This document shows positions 53,436 to 63,373 of a DNA stretch of 64,000 nucleotides, in pieces. Every line of letters starts with the position of its first letter. Position 1 is the stretch's first letter. The stretch lies in assembly GCA_003491285.1 (NCBI GenBank), contig CP022705.1, forward strand, positions 1,361,501-1,425,500, read 5' to 3'. The notes below the pieces were generated by a model. The model saw nothing but the letters and a program-made list of their open reading frames with translations. It was not told the DNA's origin and did not search any database. The position numbers and the translations under genes were made by a program. Origin of the DNA: Methanobacterium sp. BRmetb2 (GTDB taxonomy: Archaea; Methanobacteriota; Methanobacteria; Methanobacteriales; Methanobacteriaceae).

Positions 53436-56138
53436 ATGTCTCACCAACTTGAAGAATTAGGATTTAAAAAAAAAACTTGTGTAACATGTGGAAACGAATT
53501 TTGGTCTATTGAAGATAGAAATACATGTGGAGACGCTCCCTGTGATAAGTATGAATTCATAGGAAATCCTGCAACCCAGAATAAATACGATCTCACACGT
53601 ATTCAGAAAACTTTTATTGATTTTTTCAAAAAAAATTCCCACACACCCATAGAAAGATATCCAGTTCTTGCAAAAAGGTGGAGAGACGACGTCTTTTTAG
53701 TAGGGGCATCAATATATAACTTTCAACCATGGGTAACATCAGGCATGGTAGAACCTCCTGCAAACCCCTTAGTAGTAGCACAACCTTCCATAAGACTCAA
53801 TGATGTTGATAATGTGGGTCGAACCGGTAGACACATGACATGTTTTACCATGGGGGGACATCACGCATTTAATTCTAAAGATAACAATATTTACTGGGAA
53901 GACGAAACTATAAAATATTGCCACGACTTTATAAAACATGTGGGAATAGATCCGTCTGAGATAACCTTTATAGAGTCATGGTGGGAAGGTGGAGGAAATG
54001 CCGGGCCCTGTTATGAAGTATGTGTAAGAGGAGTTGAACTGGCCACACTAGTTTTCATTAAATACAAAACACTTCCCAACAACGAATATAAAGAAATCCC
54101 ACTTAAAATTGTTGATACAGGTTACGGTTTAGAGAGATTCGCCTGGATCTCCCAGGGAACACCAACTGCTTATGATGCATCATTTGGACCAGTTATAGAT
54201 CAGCTAAAGGATTTAGCTAATGTTGAAGTTGATGAACACATATTAGCTGAAAATGCTCGTGTAGCAGGAATGATGGATATAGAAACTTTTGCTGACCTTA
54301 GAACCCTTCGGATGAGGGTAGCAGAAAGACTGGGATTATCATTAAGTGATCTTGAAAAATCCACTAAACCAATGGAAGCAATTTACGTAATTGCTGATCA
54401 TACCCGATGTTTAGCGTTCATGCTGGCAGATGGAGTCATACCTTCCAATGTTAAAGAGGGGTATCTAGCAAGACTGGTTCTTAGACGTTCCATCCGTTTT
54501 ATAAAAGATTTGAATCTTTCAAGATCTCTGTCAGATATAATGAAGATTCAACTTGATTTTCTATCTCAAACTTATCCAGCAATCAAACATCATCAGGATC
54601 ACATACACAATATCATCGAATTAGAGGATAAAAGATATCTAAAAACCATATCTAAAGGCAAACGTATGGTTAAAAAGTCCATAAACTATCTTAAAAAAGA
54701 TAATATGGATGAAATGCCTCTGGAGATGTTAATAAAACTTTATGATTCCCATGGAATCCCTCCAGAAACTGCCTTAGAAATTTCACAGGAAGAAAAATTC
54801 CAGCTTAATGTTCCAGATAATTTTTACACACTAGTTGCCAACCAGCATTCTGAAGAACAGGAAGAAGTTAAAGAAGATATAGAACTGGATTTCCCTGAAA
54901 CCAATCTCTTATTTTACAGCACACCCCATGAAACAGAATTCACTGCAGAGTTAATAGGATTTTATGAGAACAATGTAATATTAGATAGAACTCTATTTTA
55001 TCCAGAGGGTGGAGGACAACCATCAGATATTGGATTTTTAAAGTTTAATAATGAAAAAATACTGGTATTACACGCTGAAAAAAAGGATAAAATTGTTTTA
55101 CACCGAGTTGATGAATCAGATATCTCTAAATTGAAATCTTTTATGGGTGATTCAGTAAAAGGTTCTATTAATTGGGAAAGACGCATATCACTGGCCAGAA
55201 ATCACACAGCCACGCACCTAATCGTTGCCGCTGCTAGAAAAGTACTGGGCGATCATATATGGCAGGCAGGAGCACAAAAAGGTGTTAAAAGATCAAGAAT
55301 TGACCTTTCCCATTATAAAAGGATAAAAAACCATGAAATACAGGAGATTGAACTTTTAGCCAATAAATATGTAATGGCTAATAACTATGTATCTGCCACA
55401 TGGATGGATAGGACAGAAGCAGAGAAAAATTACGGTTTTATTCTTTATCAGGGAGGAGTAGTCCCAGGTTCTGATATCAGGGTGGTAGAAATTGAGGGTG
55501 TGGATGTACAGGCATGTGCCGGTACACACGTTTCAGAAACTGGTGATATAGGTTTAATTAAAATAAATCGAACTGAAAGAATACAAGATGGTGTAGAACG
55601 GATTGATTTTTCTGCAGGAGAAGCAGCAGTTGAATCCATGCAAAAAAATGAGGACATCCTAAGAGAAAGTTCTGCTATTTTCAAGGTTGAACCAACACAA
55701 CTTCCAAAAACATGTGATCGATTCTTTACTGAATGGAAATCATTTAAAAATGAGATAAAAAAATTAAAAGATGAAATAGCACACCTCAAAATAGAAGGAC
55801 TTGGAGACAAATCAGTTAAAATCAGGGATTTAAATGTTTTAACTGAAATAATTGATGCAGATATGGGAGAACTGCAGAGAATAGCCATTGATCTAACAGA
55901 AAAAACACAGAAAATTGATGTGGTGGTTCTGGGAAATCTCGAAGGTAAAATTGTAGGGGCCTCATCTAAAAAAGCTATTGATGAAGAAATTAAAATAAAT
56001 GATATTATCAAGGATTCAGCCAAGATACTTGGCGGAGGTGGGGGAGGAAGACCAACACTTGCCCAGGGAGCAGGTCCTAAAACTGAAAAAATGCAAAAAG
56101 CTCTTGAAAAGGCTATTGAATTTTTAAAGAGTTATTAA
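53436..56138 (+). CDS. alaS: Alanyl-tRNA synthetase
   Basis: 900 residues of the archaeal AlaRS type. The N-terminal zinc-binding segment is CVTCGNEFWSIEDRNTCGDAPC. Catalytic class II motifs follow (RMTCFTMGGH region and the GYGLERFAW motif 3). The editing domain has NHTATHL and CAGTHV, the metal ligands that clear mischarged Ser/Gly. The C-terminal DHHA1-like part ends with GGGGGGRPTLAQGAG. The ATG at 53436 is preferred; another ATG lies three codons earlier. A single gene after the ribosomal operon. Confidence 0.96.
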   Translation: MSHQLEELGFKKKTCVTCGNEFWSIEDRNTCGDAPCDKYEFIGNPATQNKYDLTRIQKTFIDFFKKNSHTPIERYPVLAKRWRDDVFLVGASIYNFQPWVTSGMVEPPANPLVVAQPSIRLNDVDNVGRTGRHMTCFTMGGHHAFNSKDNNIYWEDETIKYCHDFIKHVGIDPSEITFIESWWEGGGNAGPCYEVCVRGVELATLVFIKYKTLPNNEYKEIPLKIVDTGYGLERFAWISQGTPTAYDASFGPVIDQLKDLANVEVDEHILAENARVAGMMDIETFADLRTLRMRVAERLGLSLSDLEKSTKPMEAIYVIADHTRCLAFMLADGVIPSNVKEGYLARLVLRRSIRFIKDLNLSRSLSDIMKIQLDFLSQTYPAIKHHQDHIHNIIELEDKRYLKTISKGKRMVKKSINYLKKDNMDEMPLEMLIKLYDSHGIPPETALEISQEEKFQLNVPDNFYTLVANQHSEEQEEVKEDIELDFPETNLLFYSTPHETEFTAELIGFYENNVILDRTLFYPEGGGQPSDIGFLKFNNEKILVLHAEKKDKIVLHRVDESDISKLKSFMGDSVKGSINWERRISLARNHTATHLIVAAARKVLGDHIWQAGAQKGVKRSRIDLSHYKRIKNHEIQEIELLANKYVMANNYVSATWMDRTEAEKNYGFILYQGGVVPGSDIRVVEIEGVDVQACAGTHVSETGDIGLIKINRTERIQDGVERIDFSAGEAAVESMQKNEDILRESSAIFKVEPTQLPKTCDRFFTEWKSFKNEIKKLKDEIAHLKIEGLGDKSVKIRDLNVLTEIIDADMGELQRIAIDLTEKTQKIDVVVLGNLEGKIVGASSKKAIDEEIKINDIIKDSAKILGGGGGGRPTLAQGAGPKTEKMQKALEKAIEFLKSY

Positions 56139-56328
56139 AAGCCATTATTCTTTCATCAGGACTAATCAGGATAATTTAACAAATAAATGATACTGAAATT
56201 ATCCTCTTTTTTTAGAAATTATCTAATTTTTTCAACCACTTTTTATAGAAGTATTTTTATTAATCTTAAACCATATTTATATAAAAATAAGTTTATAAAT
56301 TAAAAAAATAATGTTTTGGAGGCATATT

Positions 56329-57585
56329 TTGAATATTCGAAGCATTGAAGAGATTAACCACAAGATATCCGCTGGAGATGCCACAGTAATAACTGCAGAG
56401 GAAGTAAGTCAGCTGGTGCGTGATGGAGAAAACCCCAAAGCCGAAGACGTAGATGTGGTAACAACTGGAACTTGTGGTATAATGTCTGGAACAGCTGCCA
56501 TATTCCACGTGAAAGTATCTGAACCAGGGGAATTCAAAAAAGCAAATAAAATATTATTAAACGGTGTACCGGGATATCCAGGACCTTGTCCAAACGAACT
56601 CTTAGGAACAGTCGATTTGATGGTCTATGGGACAGCCCACAGTATTTATGACTCTGAATATGGGGGAGGATTCCTTTTTAAAGATATAATTTCTGGAAAA
56701 GATATACATGTAGAAGTTGAATCTATTGAAGGTAAATCATTTGAAACAACTACTAATATATCCAAGCTAAGTACTGCAAAAATTATTGGGACAAGAATGG
56801 CTTTCAAAAATTATACAGCATTTGTCAATCCAGACAGTAAACCTGTTTCGTCAATTTTCAATGCCATTGAAATGGAAGGTCCATTTAAGGGCATTTCTTT
56901 TTCTGGATGCGGAGAGTTAAATCCAATCCAAAACGATCCAGGCATGGAAACTTTATGCATGGGAACTAACATTCTCTTAAACGGTTCCAGAGGGATAATG
57001 ATCGGTGAGGGAACCCGAAGTACACCAGAAAAACCGAACATGATGGTGGCAGCAGATATGCATGAAATGGATCCCCATTTTATCGGAGGATTCAAAACTG
57101 CAGCGGGCCCAGAGATTTTTAACAGTTTAGGGGTAGCCATCCCTATTTTAAACCAAAAAATCATGGAAAACACTTACATATTAAATGAGGATATAAAGTT
57201 ACCTATAGCTGATATTAAGGGCAGACATAATGTTTTAGTGGAAACGAATTATGGGGCTATGTGGAATAACGTTGATGAGAGGCCCTCATACCATTCAAAA
57301 ACATGTCAAGACTGTGATGTTTGTTTGGTTAAAGAAAGGTGCCCTACCATGGCTTATAAAGATTATCTTAACAAGAAAAGATGCTTTGGCTGTGGCATGT
57401 GTGCCTATTCATGTCCGCACGGTGCCTTTACCATGAATACTGGTAGTGTTAAATTCCAGATTGATGCTGAGATAATTGAAACCCAGATAACGTGTCGCCA
57501 ATCTGATATTAAAAGAGCTCGAGAAATCACATTAAAACTTAAAAAAATCATTGAAAATGGAAATTTTTCGATACAAAAATGTTAA
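56329..57585 (+). CDS. Methanogenesis marker 16 metalloprotein (DUF39 + ferredoxin)
   Basis: 418 residues. The first 330 or so are the DUF39/COG1900 domain: TTGTCGIMSGTAAIFH, PGYPGPCPNELLG, EYGGGFLFKD, FSGCGELNPIQNDPGM and GEGTRSTPEKPN. The C-terminus is a ferredoxin domain with two cysteine clusters (CQDCDVC..C, CFGCGMCAYSC). Relatives catalyse insertion of sulfur into aspartate semialdehyde for homocysteine, so a reductive thiolation is probable; formation of coenzyme M from sulfoacetaldehyde is an attractive but unproven role. The TTG at 56329 is preferred because TGGAGG lies 6 nt upstream; the ATG at 56311 would put that site inside the gene. Confidence 0.75.
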   Translation: MNIRSIEEINHKISAGDATVITAEEVSQLVRDGENPKAEDVDVVTTGTCGIMSGTAAIFHVKVSEPGEFKKANKILLNGVPGYPGPCPNELLGTVDLMVYGTAHSIYDSEYGGGFLFKDIISGKDIHVEVESIEGKSFETTTNISKLSTAKIIGTRMAFKNYTAFVNPDSKPVSSIFNAIEMEGPFKGISFSGCGELNPIQNDPGMETLCMGTNILLNGSRGIMIGEGTRSTPEKPNMMVAADMHEMDPHFIGGFKTAAGPEIFNSLGVAIPILNQKIMENTYILNEDIKLPIADIKGRHNVLVETNYGAMWNNVDERPSYHSKTCQDCDVCLVKERCPTMAYKDYLNKKRCFGCGMCAYSCPHGAFTMNTGSVKFQIDAEIIETQITCRQSDIKRAREITLKLKKIIENGNFSIQKC

Positions 57586-57597
57586 TGAGGATAATTA

Positions 57598-58755
57598 ATG
57601 CTGGAACATGAATTAATAATTGTAAGGTACGGAGAACTTGGGATTAAAAGTCCACGTGTTAGAAGAAGATTTGAGAAAAAGCTTATTTCAAATATTAAAG
57701 CCTCATTGGATTGTGAAGTGGAAATTCATCAGGGAAGAATATTTTTATACGATACAAATCTGGAACTGGCTATAGAAAACTTGAAAAAAATACCTGGAAT
57801 AGTATCTTTCAGCCCGGCTATTACCTCCAGAACTGATTTTAATTCTATAAATGAAGTACTTACAGTTTATACGAAAAAACTGGTTTTAGAAGGTTTATTT
57901 TCAAGTGAGATGTCATTTGCTGTTCGAGGCAAAAGAGTAGGTGTTCATGATTTTACCAGCCAGGAAATGGCTGCTTTTGCAGGTTCAGTAGTTATTGCTG
58001 AAACAAATGCACCGGTTGATCTAAGTGAACCTGATTTTGAATTTTTTGTGGAGGTAAGAGAAGATAAAACCTACATCTATCATGAAAAAATTCGAGGATT
58101 AGGTGGAATGCCAGTTGGAACTCAGGGAAAAGTTGTTTCATTGCTTTCAAGTGGAATTGACTCTCCAGCCGCCACATTTTTGATGATGAAAAGAGGTTGT
58201 GAAGTAATAGCTCTTCATTTTAGCAATGAACCTTATACATCTGTTGAATCAACTGAAAAAGTTAAAAAAATTGCTGAAAAATTAAGGAGTTATTCTTCTG
58301 GAGTTAAATTTAAGTTGTATATAGTGAAATATGGTGATTTTCTCAAAAATTGTGTTGATAACGGCCCAGAAAGAATGATTTGTGTTTTATGCAAAAATGG
58401 GATGTACAAAATTGCTGAAATGGTTGCTCATGAAGAAAATGCTATGGCAATAGTTGATGGTAGTAGTTTAGGCCAAGTTGCTTCACAAACCCTTCCCAAT
58501 TTAGTTGTAACTCGAAATTCAGTCAAAGTTCCCATATTAAGTCCATTGATTGGTTTTGATAAGGTGGAAATTGAAAGAATAGCTAAAGATATTGGAACCT
58601 ATGAGATTTCAATAAAACCAGATGGGGGTTGTTCTGCCGTTCCCCGCTATCCAGAAACAAATTCAACCATTGAAAAATTATTAAAGGCAGAAGAAGACGT
58701 AGAAATGAGTGATGAATTAAAAAAGATATATTATTCAAAGGAAACAATATTTTAA
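57598..58755 (+). CDS. thiI: tRNA 4-thiouridine synthase ThiI
   Basis: Adenylates and thiolates U8 of tRNA (and may serve thiamine synthesis). The 385 residues have an N-terminal ferredoxin-like domain and THUMP RNA-binding domain (about 1-165), then a PP-loop ATPase with LLSSGIDSPAATFLM. VLCKNGMYK and GGCSAVP supply cysteines, but there is no C-terminal rhodanese domain, as usual in archaea. It starts 12 bp after the Mmp16 gene and is presumably cotranscribed. Confidence 0.93.
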   Translation: MLEHELIIVRYGELGIKSPRVRRRFEKKLISNIKASLDCEVEIHQGRIFLYDTNLELAIENLKKIPGIVSFSPAITSRTDFNSINEVLTVYTKKLVLEGLFSSEMSFAVRGKRVGVHDFTSQEMAAFAGSVVIAETNAPVDLSEPDFEFFVEVREDKTYIYHEKIRGLGGMPVGTQGKVVSLLSSGIDSPAATFLMMKRGCEVIALHFSNEPYTSVESTEKVKKIAEKLRSYSSGVKFKLYIVKYGDFLKNCVDNGPERMICVLCKNGMYKIAEMVAHEENAMAIVDGSSLGQVASQTLPNLVVTRNSVKVPILSPLIGFDKVEIERIAKDIGTYEISIKPDGGCSAVPRYPETNSTIEKLLKAEEDVEMSDELKKIYYSKETIF

Positions 58756-58883
58756 AAGAAATACTTGATTATAACCTTTTTTAATCTATATAATTCATTT
58801 AAATATAAGTGGAAGAGATTTTAGCATTTAATATTCTAAAATTTAACCACAAAATACGTGGGTAACATCATATAGTAACTTAT

Positions 58884-58908
58884 ATATGCTGATAACCGCA
58901 TATTTTTT
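58884..58908 (+). terminator. Terminator after thiI
   Basis: ATATGC and GCATAT form a 6-bp stem with an 8-nt loop, followed by six T residues, about 130 bp after thiI and before the fbp promoter (CTTAAATATA, 58961-58970). Confidence 0.5.
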
Positions 58909-59049
58909 ACATGGTTAAAGTTTAAATAGACAACTTAAATGGTTTTTGTTCGTTTTTCAACTTAAATATAGAATGAACCATAATATTGCATATTAAGTTG
59001 TTTGTAAATACTTTGAAATTTTTTGCAATTTTATTGGAGGTGTTTTTAT

Positions 59050-60147
59050 ATGAAAACAACAGTTAGTGTAATTAAAGCAGATGTTGGAAGCGTAGCCGGA
59101 CATGTAGTGGCTCATGAAGCCTTACTTAAAAAATGTGATGAACTGCTTAATAATGCTCTGCAGGAAGGACTTCTGGAAGACTATCATGTGACCAACTGTG
59201 GGGATGATATAGATCTCATCATGACTCATAGAAATGGTGAAGAAAACGAAGAAGTTCATCAGTTGGCTTGGAATGCATTCCAGGAAGCAACCAAAGTTGC
59301 AAGAGGATTGAAACTTTACGGCGCAGGTCAAGATCTGTTATCAGATACCTTTTCAGGTAACATAAAAGGTATGGGCCCTGGAGTGGCTGAAATGGAATTC
59401 AAAGAAAGGCCCAGCGATCCTGTAATCATCTTCTGCTGTGACAAAACTGAACCTGGAGCATTTAATCTGCCTTTGTTTAGAATGTTTGCAGATCCCTTCA
59501 ACACTGCAGGTTTAGTAATAGACCCTTCATTACATAATGGGTATGAATTTGAGGTATTCGATGTAATGGAACATAAAAAGGTTAAATTATCATGTCCTGG
59601 CGAAATGTATGATTTATTAGCTCTTCTAGGTACTATAAGCCGATATGTAATTAAACATATTTACAGAAAGGATGATAATGAAATTGCTGCTTCTGTAAGT
59701 ACTGAACGTTTAAATTTAATGGCTGGAAGATATGTTGGAAAAGACGACCCTGTTGCAATTGTAAGAGCCCAATCCGGATTCCCGGCAGCAGGAGAAGTAG
59801 TTGAACCATTTTCATTCCCGCATTTAGTCGGCGGATGGATGAGAGGCTCTCATAATGGTCCATTAATGCCTGTTTCTCAAAAAAATGCTCATCCTATTAG
59901 ATTTGACGGCCCGCCTCGGGTAATTTCTTTGGGATTCCAAATTGCTGATTCAAAACTAGTTGGACCAATGGATCTATTTGATGATCCTGCATTTGACCGT
60001 TCCAGAGATCAAGCATCAGAAGTAGCTGAATACATGAGAAGGCACGGTCCATTTGAACCACACAGATTACCAGCAGATGAAATGGAATACACAACCTTGC
60101 CTGGCGTATTAGAAAAATTAGAAGATAGATTTGAAGATATTGACTGA
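59050..60147 (+). CDS. fbp: Bifunctional fructose-1,6-bisphosphate aldolase/phosphatase
   Basis: The archaeal gluconeogenic enzyme that condenses triose phosphates and dephosphorylates the product. 365 residues. It has the conserved MKTTVSVIKADVGSVAGH start (Asp for metal), CGDDIDLIMTH, GAGQDLLSDTFSGN, the metal-rich segment around FCCDKTEPGAFN, and GGWMRGSHNGPLMP and RFDGPPR near the C-terminus. The ATG at 59050 follows TTGGAGGTG. Its own promoter lies about 85 bp upstream. Converges with the DUF434 gene. Confidence 0.95.
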   Translation: MKTTVSVIKADVGSVAGHVVAHEALLKKCDELLNNALQEGLLEDYHVTNCGDDIDLIMTHRNGEENEEVHQLAWNAFQEATKVARGLKLYGAGQDLLSDTFSGNIKGMGPGVAEMEFKERPSDPVIIFCCDKTEPGAFNLPLFRMFADPFNTAGLVIDPSLHNGYEFEVFDVMEHKKVKLSCPGEMYDLLALLGTISRYVIKHIYRKDDNEIAASVSTERLNLMAGRYVGKDDPVAIVRAQSGFPAAGEVVEPFSFPHLVGGWMRGSHNGPLMPVSQKNAHPIRFDGPPRVISLGFQIADSKLVGPMDLFDDPAFDRSRDQASEVAEYMRRHGPFEPHRLPADEMEYTTLPGVLEKLEDRFEDID

Positions 60148-60195
60148 TTTGCAGTTAATCTTCTTTTTTTATTTATTTCTAATTGAAAATATTGA

Positions 60196-60894
60196 TTAAT
60201 TATCTTCTTTTTTATTATTTTTTTTAAGTTCTTTTTTCATTAAATAATAAGGTAAATCAATCACTTTATCTGCCTTATCAATTATAACCCCATCACCAGT
60301 GGCAACAATACCATTAACTGATTTTAATGATTTTTTTATTTCAAAATCCACTTTTTTTGAAAGAATAGCTTCCCCTTTTAAGTTATTTGAGTTTAATAGT
60401 TCCTTGGTAAGAGCTGCTAGCTTTCCACTGAAACTGACCTGTTTATCAAAGAGGAAATATACATATCCCGTTTTATACGTTGATAAAATATCCACAATCT
60501 TTTTCAAAGCTTTTTCAGTAGTTGGATCGTATTTATATTTTCCAAATACTGCATTTAAATCTCTCAGGAAATCATCATCACCTACAACAAGGTCTTCATA
60601 TTTTCTTTTACAGATAGTTTCAATGGTTATTAGAACGTTATAACCATCAATTAATACGGTTTGGTCTCTTAGTTGTTCTAGATCTACCTTCTTTTTCTTT
60701 CTGGATTCTGAAACTTCAAGGGAAAAAACAGATCTTGCCAGCAAATTTCTCTGACTTTTATTTAGTAAGTATCGATTAGCAACAAAAGTAATTGCACTCT
60801 TTTTTTTATAACCCTGATTTAGAAGAAATCTCAGATCAAATTTGGCAGATTCAATTTTTTCAGATTTATTTTTTCTAAGGGATATTTCTCTCAT
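60196..60894 (-). CDS. DUF434/DUF5616 protein with PIN-like C-terminus
   Basis: 232 residues. The N-terminal basic helical domain (AKFDLRFLLNQGYKKKSAITFVANRYLL) corresponds to DUF434. The C-terminal part (LIDGYNVLITIE, VYFLFDKQVSFSGKL, VATGDGVIIDKADKVIDLP) has the acidic spacing of PIN/NYN-type nuclease folds, the first Asp being in LIDGYNV. A role in RNA or nucleic-acid processing is plausible but unproven. Followed downstream by nothing on this strand; preceded by the DUF357 gene. Confidence 0.7.
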   Translation of the reverse strand: MREISLRKNKSEKIESAKFDLRFLLNQGYKKKSAITFVANRYLLNKSQRNLLARSVFSLEVSESRKKKKVDLEQLRDQTVLIDGYNVLITIETICKRKYEDLVVGDDDFLRDLNAVFGKYKYDPTTEKALKKIVDILSTYKTGYVYFLFDKQVSFSGKLAALTKELLNSNNLKGEAILSKKVDFEIKKSLKSVNGIVATGDGVIIDKADKVIDLPYYLMKKELKKNNKKEDN

Positions 60895-60912
60895 AATAAT
60901 TTTTAGAATGAA

Positions 60913-61146
60913 TTATATTAAATCATGCATAATCCTTATTGCATCCAGTAAGCCATGAGAATAGGTAATACATCCGAAAGAGGTTAAATAATCTTTTTTT
61001 TCAAGATAATATTTGGTGTCTGTGTTATAATTTATTGCTCTTTCAATAATCTCTTTTTCTTTAGTATTGAATTGCATATCTTCAATTTCATTTAAATTTT
61101 TTGCAAATAATTCAATATCCTTTTTAATTCTTTCTTCATAATTCAT
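60913..61146 (-). CDS. DUF357 family small helical protein
   Basis: 77 residues of the archaeal DUF357 family: ERIKKDIELFAKNL, DTKYYLEKKDYLTSFGCITYSHGLLDAIRI. Probably a three-helix bundle. Function unknown. Lies 18 bp before the DUF434 gene and 59 bp after the lipid gene, all minus strand. Confidence 0.85.
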   Translation of the reverse strand: MNYEERIKKDIELFAKNLNEIEDMQFNTKEKEIIERAINYNTDTKYYLEKKDYLTSFGCITYSHGLLDAIRIMHDLI

Positions 61147-61205
61147 TTTATCACATAGGTACGGACATATCGTTAATGGAAAAAGTGGTTATATTTAATT
61201 TCAAT

Positions 61206-61784
61206 TTAAAGTCTGTTTTTTTTTAACTGTATCCAGGAATGATATACTCTCTGTAAAACTGTGAAATAGCCTAATATCATAACAATGATAACTGCAATTT
61301 CAATTATGTTTGTTTCTAAGAATAAAGTCAGAATTACACCAGCTAATATTATAAAAATTCGTTCGGCACGTTCTGCTATTCCTACATCACATGTTATTCC
61401 TTCTGCTTCCGCTCTTGCTCTAACATAACTTACGGTTAATGAGGCATGTAAAGCAAGAATACCAAAGATCCAGTTAACATAACCTCCATAGATAAGACCG
61501 ATTATAATGAATGCATCAGCAAACCTATCTGCTGTAGAATCCAAAATTCCACCAAATTTGGTAGGTGAATATTTATTTCTAGCTACAGCACCATCTATTA
61601 CATCCATCAATCCACTTAAAATAATTAAAAATGCTCCCCATATTAAATTTTGAGTAGCAAACATATAAGCAGCTATTAAACTAATAATTAAACCAATTAT
61701 AGTAATAATATTTGGATTTAAAGGAATTTTTCGTGCAATAGGGTCAAGGTATGATCTAACATATGGTCGCAATTTGTTTAGCAT
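61206..61784 (-). CDS. Archaetidylinositol phosphate synthase (CDP-alcohol phosphatidyltransferase)
   Basis: 192 residues, about six membrane helices. The catalytic motif DVIDGAVAR...GGILDSTADR fits D-x2-D-G-x2-A-R-x8-9-G-x3-D-x3-D. It joins CDP-archaeol with inositol-1-phosphate to make ether phospholipid head groups. The ATG at 61784 (MLNKLRPYVR) is chosen because the longer reading frame to 61973 overlaps the divergent Sua5 gene and reads through hydrophobic non-family sequence. Confidence 0.85.
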   Translation of the reverse strand: MLNKLRPYVRSYLDPIARKIPLNPNIITIIGLIISLIAAYMFATQNLIWGAFLIILSGLMDVIDGAVARNKYSPTKFGGILDSTADRFADAFIIIGLIYGGYVNWIFGILALHASLTVSYVRARAEAEGITCDVGIAERAERIFIILAGVILTLFLETNIIEIAVIIVMILGYFTVLQRVYHSWIQLKKNRL

Positions 61785-61869
61785 AATGTAAGTTATAAGT
61801 TTCAGTGATATATATGTTGATAAAACAATGATTAAAATTCTAGAGATAATATTAATTAAAGATGATAAT

Positions 61870-62478
61870 ATGAATTTAACACGCATTAACCCTAAAAATC
61901 CGGATAAAGATAAGATAAAAAGGTTTATTGAAATATTACGGGATGGAGGAGTAATTGTATATCCTACTGACACGGTTTATGGGATAGGCGCTAATATTTT
62001 CAATGAGGATGCAGTAAGAAGGGTTTATTCAATCAAAAAGAGAGAATATGGTAAACCAATTTCAGTATGTGTTTCCAGTGTTGATGAAATTGATAAAATA
62101 GCTTTTCTGGATTTAAGTTCAAAGAGATTTATTGAAAAAATATTGCCCGGTCCATTTACCGTGATTTTAGACAGGAAAGATCACGTACCCGATATTTTAA
62201 CGGCAGGCAGTAAAAAAATAGGTGTTAGGATTCCAAATAGTCCTCTGTGCATGGAATTATCAAGAGAATTTCCCATAACTACCACCAGTGCAAATTTATC
62301 TGGAGGAAAGGTATTAGAATCTGTTGATGATATTTTAAGGGAATTAGGGGAAGCAGTTGATGTGGTTATTGATGCAGGTCCGATAAGAAAAGCCCAACCT
62401 TCGACAGTGATTGATCTAACTGGTTCCAAACCAAAAATTTTGCGAAAGGGATCTGATTTACCTTTTTATATTATTTAG
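61870..62478 (+). CDS. Threonylcarbamoyl-AMP synthase (Sua5/YrdC)
   Basis: Makes threonylcarbamoyl-AMP for the t6A37 modification of tRNA. 202 residues of the YrdC domain: GGVIVYPTDTVYGIGANIF, KKREYGKPISVCVSS, PGPFTVILDRK, VGVRIPNSPLC-like, TTSANLSGG and PSTVIDLT. There is no Sua5 C-terminal domain. The ATG at 61870 is preferred; a frame from 61828 adds 14 residues without family match. Confidence 0.92.
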   Translation: MNLTRINPKNPDKDKIKRFIEILRDGGVIVYPTDTVYGIGANIFNEDAVRRVYSIKKREYGKPISVCVSSVDEIDKIAFLDLSSKRFIEKILPGPFTVILDRKDHVPDILTAGSKKIGVRIPNSPLCMELSREFPITTTSANLSGGKVLESVDDILRELGEAVDVVIDAGPIRKAQPSTVIDLTGSKPKILRKGSDLPFYII

Positions 62479-62659
62479 AGTATTTACAGTTTCATTTATT
62501 AATCATCCCACTAAATTATTATTAGAGTTAATGAGAAAAATTTTTTAGTCTAATTTCTTTTAATGTGCTAATGCCCCTAAAAGGAAATTGAAATGTAACT
62601 TTTTTTTAGTGTAAATATTATTTATTATAAAAAATCTAAAGATTAAATGAGGAATAAAT

Positions 62660-63373
62660 TTGAATGTATTATCAAATATGAAAAAAAACGCCAAGATACC
62701 TGTAGGATGTTCAATTGATCATATTATGGGGGGTGGTGTTGAGAAAGGAACCTTAACTCAATTTTATGGCCCACCGGGGTCTGGTAAGACTAATATAACA
62801 CTTAATTTAGCTGTAAAAACTGCTAAAAATGGTAAAAAAGTTATTTATATTGATACTGAGGGCGGAATATCTATTGATAGGATTAAACAGATAGCTGGAA
62901 ATCATTTTGATAATTTGGCTGGTAGAATAATAGTATTTGAACCCACAACATTTAAAGAACAGAATGAAACTTTAAATAAAATAGAATACCTCATAGAATC
63001 TAAAAAAGAAGAGGTTGATGTTATTATATTGGATTCTGCAGTGGCACTATATCGTTTAAAAGAAAAAAATTCACAACAGTTTAATCGTGAGTTAGGAATG
63101 CAGATGGCACTTTTATCTAGGATAGCCCGTAAATATAATGTGGCAGTTATTATTACGAATCATATTTACTCTGTTTTTGATGACAATGGACACGGCTCAA
63201 TAGAACCTGTGGGCGGAACTATATTGAAATATTGGAGTAAAACCATGGTTGAACTGGAAAAAGGGGATACTATTGGAGAGAGAATTGCTGTTTTAAAAAG
63301 ACATAGAAACCGTCCAGAAGGACTAAAAGCAAGATTTATGATAGTTGATACTGGATTAAAGAATTGTGTCTAA
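62660..63373 (+). CDS. radB: DNA repair and recombination protein RadB
   Basis: RecA/Rad51-superfamily paralogue of euryarchaea that assists recombination. 237 residues made of the ATPase core only. IPVGCSIDHIMGGGVEKGTLTQFYG leads into Walker A (GPPGSGKT), Walker B is DVIILDSAVALYR, and NHIYSVFDDNGHGSIEPVGG follows. The N-terminal helix-hairpin-helix of RadA is absent, as expected. TTG start with GAGGAAT upstream. Confidence 0.94.
   Translation: MNVLSNMKKNAKIPVGCSIDHIMGGGVEKGTLTQFYGPPGSGKTNITLNLAVKTAKNGKKVIYIDTEGGISIDRIKQIAGNHFDNLAGRIIVFEPTTFKEQNETLNKIEYLIESKKEEVDVIILDSAVALYRLKEKNSQQFNRELGMQMALLSRIARKYNVAVIITNHIYSVFDDNGHGSIEPVGGTILKYWSKTMVELEKGDTIGERIAVLKRHRNRPEGLKARFMIVDTGLKNCV

Noticed and set aside
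55448..56023. 191-codon frame antisense to alaS
   Set aside because: Shadow of the AlaRS editing and C-terminal domains.
61785..61973. 63-residue N-terminal extension of the archaetidylinositol phosphate synthase
   Set aside because: Hydrophobic reading frame overlapping the divergent Sua5 gene; family members start at MLNKLRP-like sequence and ATG 61784 suits this.
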